Of a stretch of 24,967 nt of DNA, positions 22,539 through 24,967 are shown in pieces (the stretch's first letter is position 1; each line of letters starts with the position of its first letter). A program made the position numbers and the translations under genes. The notes below the pieces were generated by a model. That model was not told where the DNA came from. It saw nothing but the letters and a program-made list of their open reading frames with translations, and ran no database searches. The stretch is from a virus. Location of the stretch: the IMG/VR virus record IMGVR_UViG_3300032181_000326, positions 1 to 24,967 of that record; one strand, given 5' to 3'.

Positions 22539-22917
22539 TCAGTAGTTTTTTCAGGGTTTTGAGCATCTTCCGGTTGCAGCCCCCGCAACTGGTGGCTTGC
22601 TCATGGGTGCCCAAGACGCGGTTGTAAAGGTCGGCAAGGTCTTGGTCCGTCAGGCTTTTCGGATCGGTGTCCACCGCATCCACAAACGCTTGCACATCCG
22701 CCACGTGCTCTGCCGTGATGACTGCCTCCCATTTGCCCAGGGGGCACTCTGACCATTTGAGGCGGGTCTTGGTCGGCATGTGGCAGCCGCAAAGCTCGGA
22801 GTCGGTGAAAGCCTCAACCACTAGGGGGCCGCAACTCTGCGTGCTTTCCACAAAGTGCTCGCAGCCTCGGCAGGTGTTGAGTCTATTTGCCCGGGTTTGT
22901 GCGCTGACGGTAAACAT
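22510..22917 (-). CDS. Cys-rich putative zinc-binding protein (135 aa)
   Basis: A 135-residue protein with a Cys pattern: CRGC at 16-19, Cys29, CGC at 43-45, and SECPLGKW at 56-63, plus a second CGGC at 111-114. The CGCxM-x(n)-CPxGKW arrangement occurs in small phage proteins of the Bacteroidota and suggests zinc binding. The C-terminal tail is a Lys-rich helix. The ATG at 22917 overlaps the sigma-like gene by 35 bases and was chosen because the conserved part begins soon after it. Its role is not known; protein or nucleic acid binding in the early region is possible. Confidence 0.7.
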   Translation of the reverse strand: MFTVSAQTRANRLNTCRGCEHFVESTQSCGPLVVEAFTDSELCGCHMPTKTRLKWSECPLGKWEAVITAEHVADVQAFVDAVDTDPKSLTDQDLADLYNRVLGTHEQATSCGGCNRKMLKTLKKLLNEYNKANPQ

Positions 22918-23374
22918 GTCGAACTTTTTGTTTGCTCCTGTGGAGCGATTGATAAAGGGTGTCGTGATGGATGCCTGACTCCCTGGCAACTTGCCGGAGG
23001 TTGTAGCCGTTAAGATAAAGCCCCAAAACGGTGCGGTCAAACCATGCCAGGTGCCGCGTCAAAATTAGCGCGTTCTCGTCCTCGAAAGGATCGCGGGAAG
23101 GCTCGGGGTTGGGCACCTCGATTTCGGGACAATCCAGGTACGTGTAAAGCGCCTTGAAGACGCCCCGCGTGGATTCAATCCACATGGCCTTCCGAAAATA
23201 TGCGTCGAACTTGTCAATGGGCCGACCAGTGTTTGCCAAGGCATCCACGCAGCGGACGTAGGTGCTGTGGACCAAATCGGAGCCGTCGGGATGGAAGGAC
23301 CGAGCGCTTGCCACCAGGTCGTCGTAGTTCTTGGTGAACCACGCATCAAAGTCCCTTCGAGCTGCGGAGCTCAT
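22883..23374 (-). CDS. Small sigma-70-like transcription factor
   Basis: A 163-residue protein. Residues about 12-80 resemble a sigma region 2 helical core (SDLVHSTYVRCVDAL at 32-46), and residues 110-155 form a region 4-type helix-turn-helix, LGLYLNGYNLRQVARESGIH followed by HDTLYQSLHRSKQKVR. This is the layout of short ECF-like sigma factors. Such phage proteins may redirect host RNA polymerase to middle or late promoters. The ATG at 23374 overlaps the NinG gene by 29 bases. It could alternatively be a sigma-like HTH regulator that does not bind polymerase. Confidence 0.7.
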   Translation of the reverse strand: MSSAARRDFDAWFTKNYDDLVASARSFHPDGSDLVHSTYVRCVDALANTGRPIDKFDAYFRKAMWIESTRGVFKALYTYLDCPEIEVPNPEPSRDPFEDENALILTRHLAWFDRTVLGLYLNGYNLRQVARESGIHHDTLYQSLHRSKQKVRHVYRQRTNPGK

Positions 23375-23729
23375 CGACGAGGCGTTTGTAGTGGTGATAC
23401 ATGGTCTCCAACTCCGCGCGCGTCCATTTGCGCGTTTGCTTGGATTGAATGAAAAGTTGCTCGGCTTTGCCTTCCCCGAACTGGGCGTCCAGGTTGCGGG
23501 CAAAAAGAAACTGTTCACCCGATCGAAACCCGTTGCATCGTTTACACTGGAACTGAACATTGTCCTCATGCCACCGGGTGCTCATGCAAGCCCGGCTCAT
23601 GAAATGGCCCGCGTCGACTTCCGACCAATGGCGGCGCGATCCGCAGGTGTAGCACTCCCCGTGACCGGTGTCGTCGGTGGCGCGGAGCCGCACATATTGA
23701 GAAAAGACCGCGTCAACTTTCTTGACCAT
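23346..23729 (-). CDS. ninG: NinG-type recombination protein (HNH-like)
   Basis: A 127-residue protein whose core matches lambda NinG/Rap: AVFSQYVRLRATDD (7-20), CYTCGSRRHWSEVDAGHFMS (26-45), then a second Cys pair CKRCN. Lambda NinG stimulates RecBCD- and Red-dependent recombination and can act on branched DNA. Cys residues at the two CxxC motifs presumably hold a zinc ion. ATG 23729 overlaps the preceding gene by 17 bases and gives a good family N-terminus. An upstream GTG at 23849 in the same frame would add 40 basic residues; see findings. It sits in the replication/recombination region as in lambda. Confidence 0.85.
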   Translation of the reverse strand: MVKKVDAVFSQYVRLRATDDTGHGECYTCGSRRHWSEVDAGHFMSRACMSTRWHEDNVQFQCKRCNGFRSGEQFLFARNLDAQFGEGKAEQLFIQSKQTRKWTRAELETMYHHYKRLVDELRSSKGL

Positions 23730-24357
23730 CGCCCCCCGGGGGTTCGTGGTCTTTCGAGTTCGGGTACGGGATGTGCTGCCACCGGCCTCGCTCGTCCGTT
23801 TGGACGCGCTTGACTTCGGTTTCCTTTGCAGCGGCTTGTTTCGCTTCACGGCGTTGTTGTGCGTATTTCTCGTAGAGGGCTTTGACCTGACCGTCGTCGA
23901 GGTTGTTGGGGGTTCGCTTTTTGAGCTCGCCCCACGTCTCCTCGCGGCGCTCTGCGCGCTCGCCTTCGTACTGCTGGAATATAGACACAAGTTCCGGAAG
24001 TTTCAACCGCTCGTATCCAGGCTTGTAATGGCCCGTTTTGAGGCGGTGGAAAATGATGGCCCACTCCTCCAGCTTCATGGCCGGAAACTCCAGGCGCAGG
24101 TGCTCCACCGCGTCAATGATGTCTTGGTCTGCGGTGATGGTTCGGCCATAGTCGAGGTAGCGGAGCGTCTTGGCCACCAGCGCAATGAGGGCGGCTTCGA
24201 CTGCGGCCTGCGTGGCCGGGTTGTTGTAGGCGGCTTGGACGTTAACGCCTTCACGCCATGCCTCCACCGGATCCATTCGCGAGGCGGCGGAGATGTTGTT
24301 CAATGAGTGAGCCGTCCGTTGGACCAGCTCCTGACGTGCCTTTTCTACTGCGGTCAT
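23713..24357 (-). CDS. Replication-module protein of unknown function (214 aa)
   Basis: A 214-residue, mainly helical protein. The middle holds LEFPAMKLEEWAIIFHRLKT (about 89-108) and YERLKLPELVSIFQQYEGER, a pattern I know from unnamed proteins that follow replication initiators in Bacteroidota phages, often where lambda has the helicase loader P. The C-terminal third is charged and likely a coiled coil (rich in Glu, Arg, Lys and Gln). The ATG at 24357 overlaps the initiator gene by 107 bases; an ATG at 24276 would cut the overlap to 26 bases and lose 27 residues. A helicase-loader-like role is inference from position. Confidence 0.7.
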   Translation of the reverse strand: MTAVEKARQELVQRTAHSLNNISAASRMDPVEAWREGVNVQAAYNNPATQAAVEAALIALVAKTLRYLDYGRTITADQDIIDAVEHLRLEFPAMKLEEWAIIFHRLKTGHYKPGYERLKLPELVSIFQQYEGERAERREETWGELKKRTPNNLDDGQVKALYEKYAQQRREAKQAAAKETEVKRVQTDERGRWQHIPYPNSKDHEPPGGDGQES

Positions 24358-24967
24358 TTGTTTTGAATTGTTTGGTTCGACGCATCCAACCGCGCGCGGC
24401 GGCCTTCCAGTCTTTTATTTTTTTGTTGCGGCCCTGGGTCCATCCGTTGGCCTCGTAATAGTCAAAGAAAGCGGAAGCCTCGTCGTCGGACGAACCGCTC
24501 AGGCGGAACGCTTCCAAAACCTCCTCCAATCCCTTGGGGCGCGCCTTACTTGTTTTAACTGTTTTGTCTACTGTGTTCTCTACTGTATTAGTACAGGGTA
24601 CATTTGGGGATGCTGCGTCCCCATTTTGGGGACTCTGCCTCTCCATTTTGGGGAGGCTGCCTTCCCAATTTGGCGAGTCTGCCTTCCCGGTTTTGGGGAT
24701 GCAGCCCAACCGCACCGAGCAATGGCGAACGCGGCCGTTGAACGTCACGTTGATATACTGCAGGGCTTCGAGCTTTCGCAGCGCCCGGGCGATGGTGTTC
24801 TTGCTTATTCCGTATTCCACCTGGATGGTGTCGTTGCTTTTGTGGAAGGTCTTCCCGTTGCCGGAAAAGCTGTCAATCTCTGCGAGGAGCGCCTTCTCTA
24901 CCAGCGTCAACCTTTGATCCAGCCAAACCGGCGCAGGGATCCACACGCCTCTAAACTCTCGTTCCAT
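24251..24967 (-). CDS. Winged-helix replication initiator, lambda O-like
   Basis: A 238-residue protein. The N-terminus MEREFRGVWIPAPVWLDQRL and a winged helix at about 20-85 (TLVEKALLAEIDSF, then GISKNTIARALRKLEALQYI) match initiators of Bacteroidota phages. A low-complexity linker (about 90-145) lies over the iteron array and AT-richer DNA, and a C-terminal helical part (FFDYYEANGW, then KKIKDWKAAARGW) resembles the end of phage replication proteins. It probably binds its own iterons to open the origin and recruit helicase. The ATG lies at the last bases of the window; the N-terminus looks complete, but an earlier in-frame start beyond the edge cannot be excluded. Confidence 0.8.
   Translation of the reverse strand: MEREFRGVWIPAPVWLDQRLTLVEKALLAEIDSFSGNGKTFHKSNDTIQVEYGISKNTIARALRKLEALQYINVTFNGRVRHCSVRLGCIPKTGKADSPNWEGSLPKMERQSPQNGDAASPNVPCTNTVENTVDKTVKTSKARPKGLEEVLEAFRLSGSSDDEASAFFDYYEANGWTQGRNKKIKDWKAAARGWMRRTKQFKTNDRSRKGTSGAGPTDGSLIEQHLRRLANGSGGGMA
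24555..24590 (-). repeat. AT-richer segment with three 12-bp repeats, candidate unwinding element
   Basis: Within an AT-richer stretch beside the iterons, three 12-bp units with the core ACTGT repeat in register (24555-24566, 24567-24578, 24579-24590); the second and third share TCTACTGT. The period of 12 keeps the reading frame and codes NTVE-, NTVD-, KTVK-like tetrapeptides, so selection at protein level is also possible. A role as DNA-unwinding element is inferred from its place next to the iterons. Confidence 0.45.
24612..24699. repeat. Four tandem 22-bp iterons inside the replication initiator gene
   Basis: Four units start at 24612, 24634, 24656 and 24678, with an exact period of 22 bp. 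Each has a CTGC near its start, then a pyrimidine-rich CCC block, an A/T core and GGxGA. The first unit carries a perfect TCCCCA/TGGGGA inverted repeat with a 3-nt centre. A partial unit (TTTGGGGAT, 24603-24611) lies just outside. As 22 is not a multiple of three, the repeats run through all reading frames of the gene, so they are kept at DNA level. This is the expected form of initiator-binding iterons at a lambda-like origin. Confidence 0.8.

Noticed and set aside
1-24967. CRISPR array, insertion sequence, integrase or attachment site
   Set aside because: No spaced identical repeats of CRISPR type, no transposase or integrase motifs, and no direct repeats at gene-free borders were seen. The only clear tandem repeats are the iterons and the 12-bp units in the initiator gene.

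Overview
The window looks like most of the genome of a tailed double-stranded DNA phage with a long flexible (siphovirus-type) tail. Every supported gene lies on the minus strand, so the reading order is from base 24967 down to base 129. Genes are packed with almost no gaps, and many start/stop pairs overlap as ATGA, GTGA or TAATG. The host is probably a member of the Bacteroidota. The portal, tail, neck and replication proteins resemble families I know from phages of that phylum, and few start codons have a clear Shine-Dalgarno sequence. By eye the base composition is GC-rich. No integrase, repressor or toxin gene is visible, so the lifestyle is unknown.

Early/replication part (about 24967-20674). 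It opens with a winged-helix replication initiator whose coding sequence contains four tandem 22-bp repeats beside an AT-richer stretch, a layout like the lambda O gene and origin. Next come a replication-module protein of unknown function, a NinG-type HNH recombination protein, a small sigma-70-like factor, a Cys-rich putative zinc protein, a stand-alone DnaA domain IV protein, a small unknown protein, a ParB-like protein and a Mom-like putative DNA-modification protein. A tRNA-like sequence sits between the Mom-like gene and the terminase genes.

Packaging and tail part (20594-8603). Small and large terminase subunits flank a 59-residue unknown protein. The next gene is interrupted at a run of nine T and looks like a -1 frameshift gene, possibly a tail assembly chaperone. 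It is followed by a neck/tail protein, a 725-residue adhesin with two jelly-roll repeats, a small gene cluster with a membrane peptide and a paralogue of the adhesin N-terminus, an HK97 gp10-like protein, two large distal-tail/baseplate proteins, a membrane peptide and a short tape measure protein.

Head and lysis part (8603-129). An XkdF-type capsid protease with extra C-terminal domains, an acidic scaffold-like protein and the major capsid protein are followed by a probable tail tube protein, another structural protein, the portal (also with an extra C-terminal domain) and a head-completion protein. Two stem-loops bracket the tail-tube gene. The operon ends with a small basic protein, a holin-like membrane protein, a spanin-like protein, an M15 peptidase endolysin and a metallophosphoesterase, and closes at an intrinsic terminator near the left edge. 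The tail genes lie between the terminase and the head genes, which differs from the usual terminase-portal-capsid-tail order.
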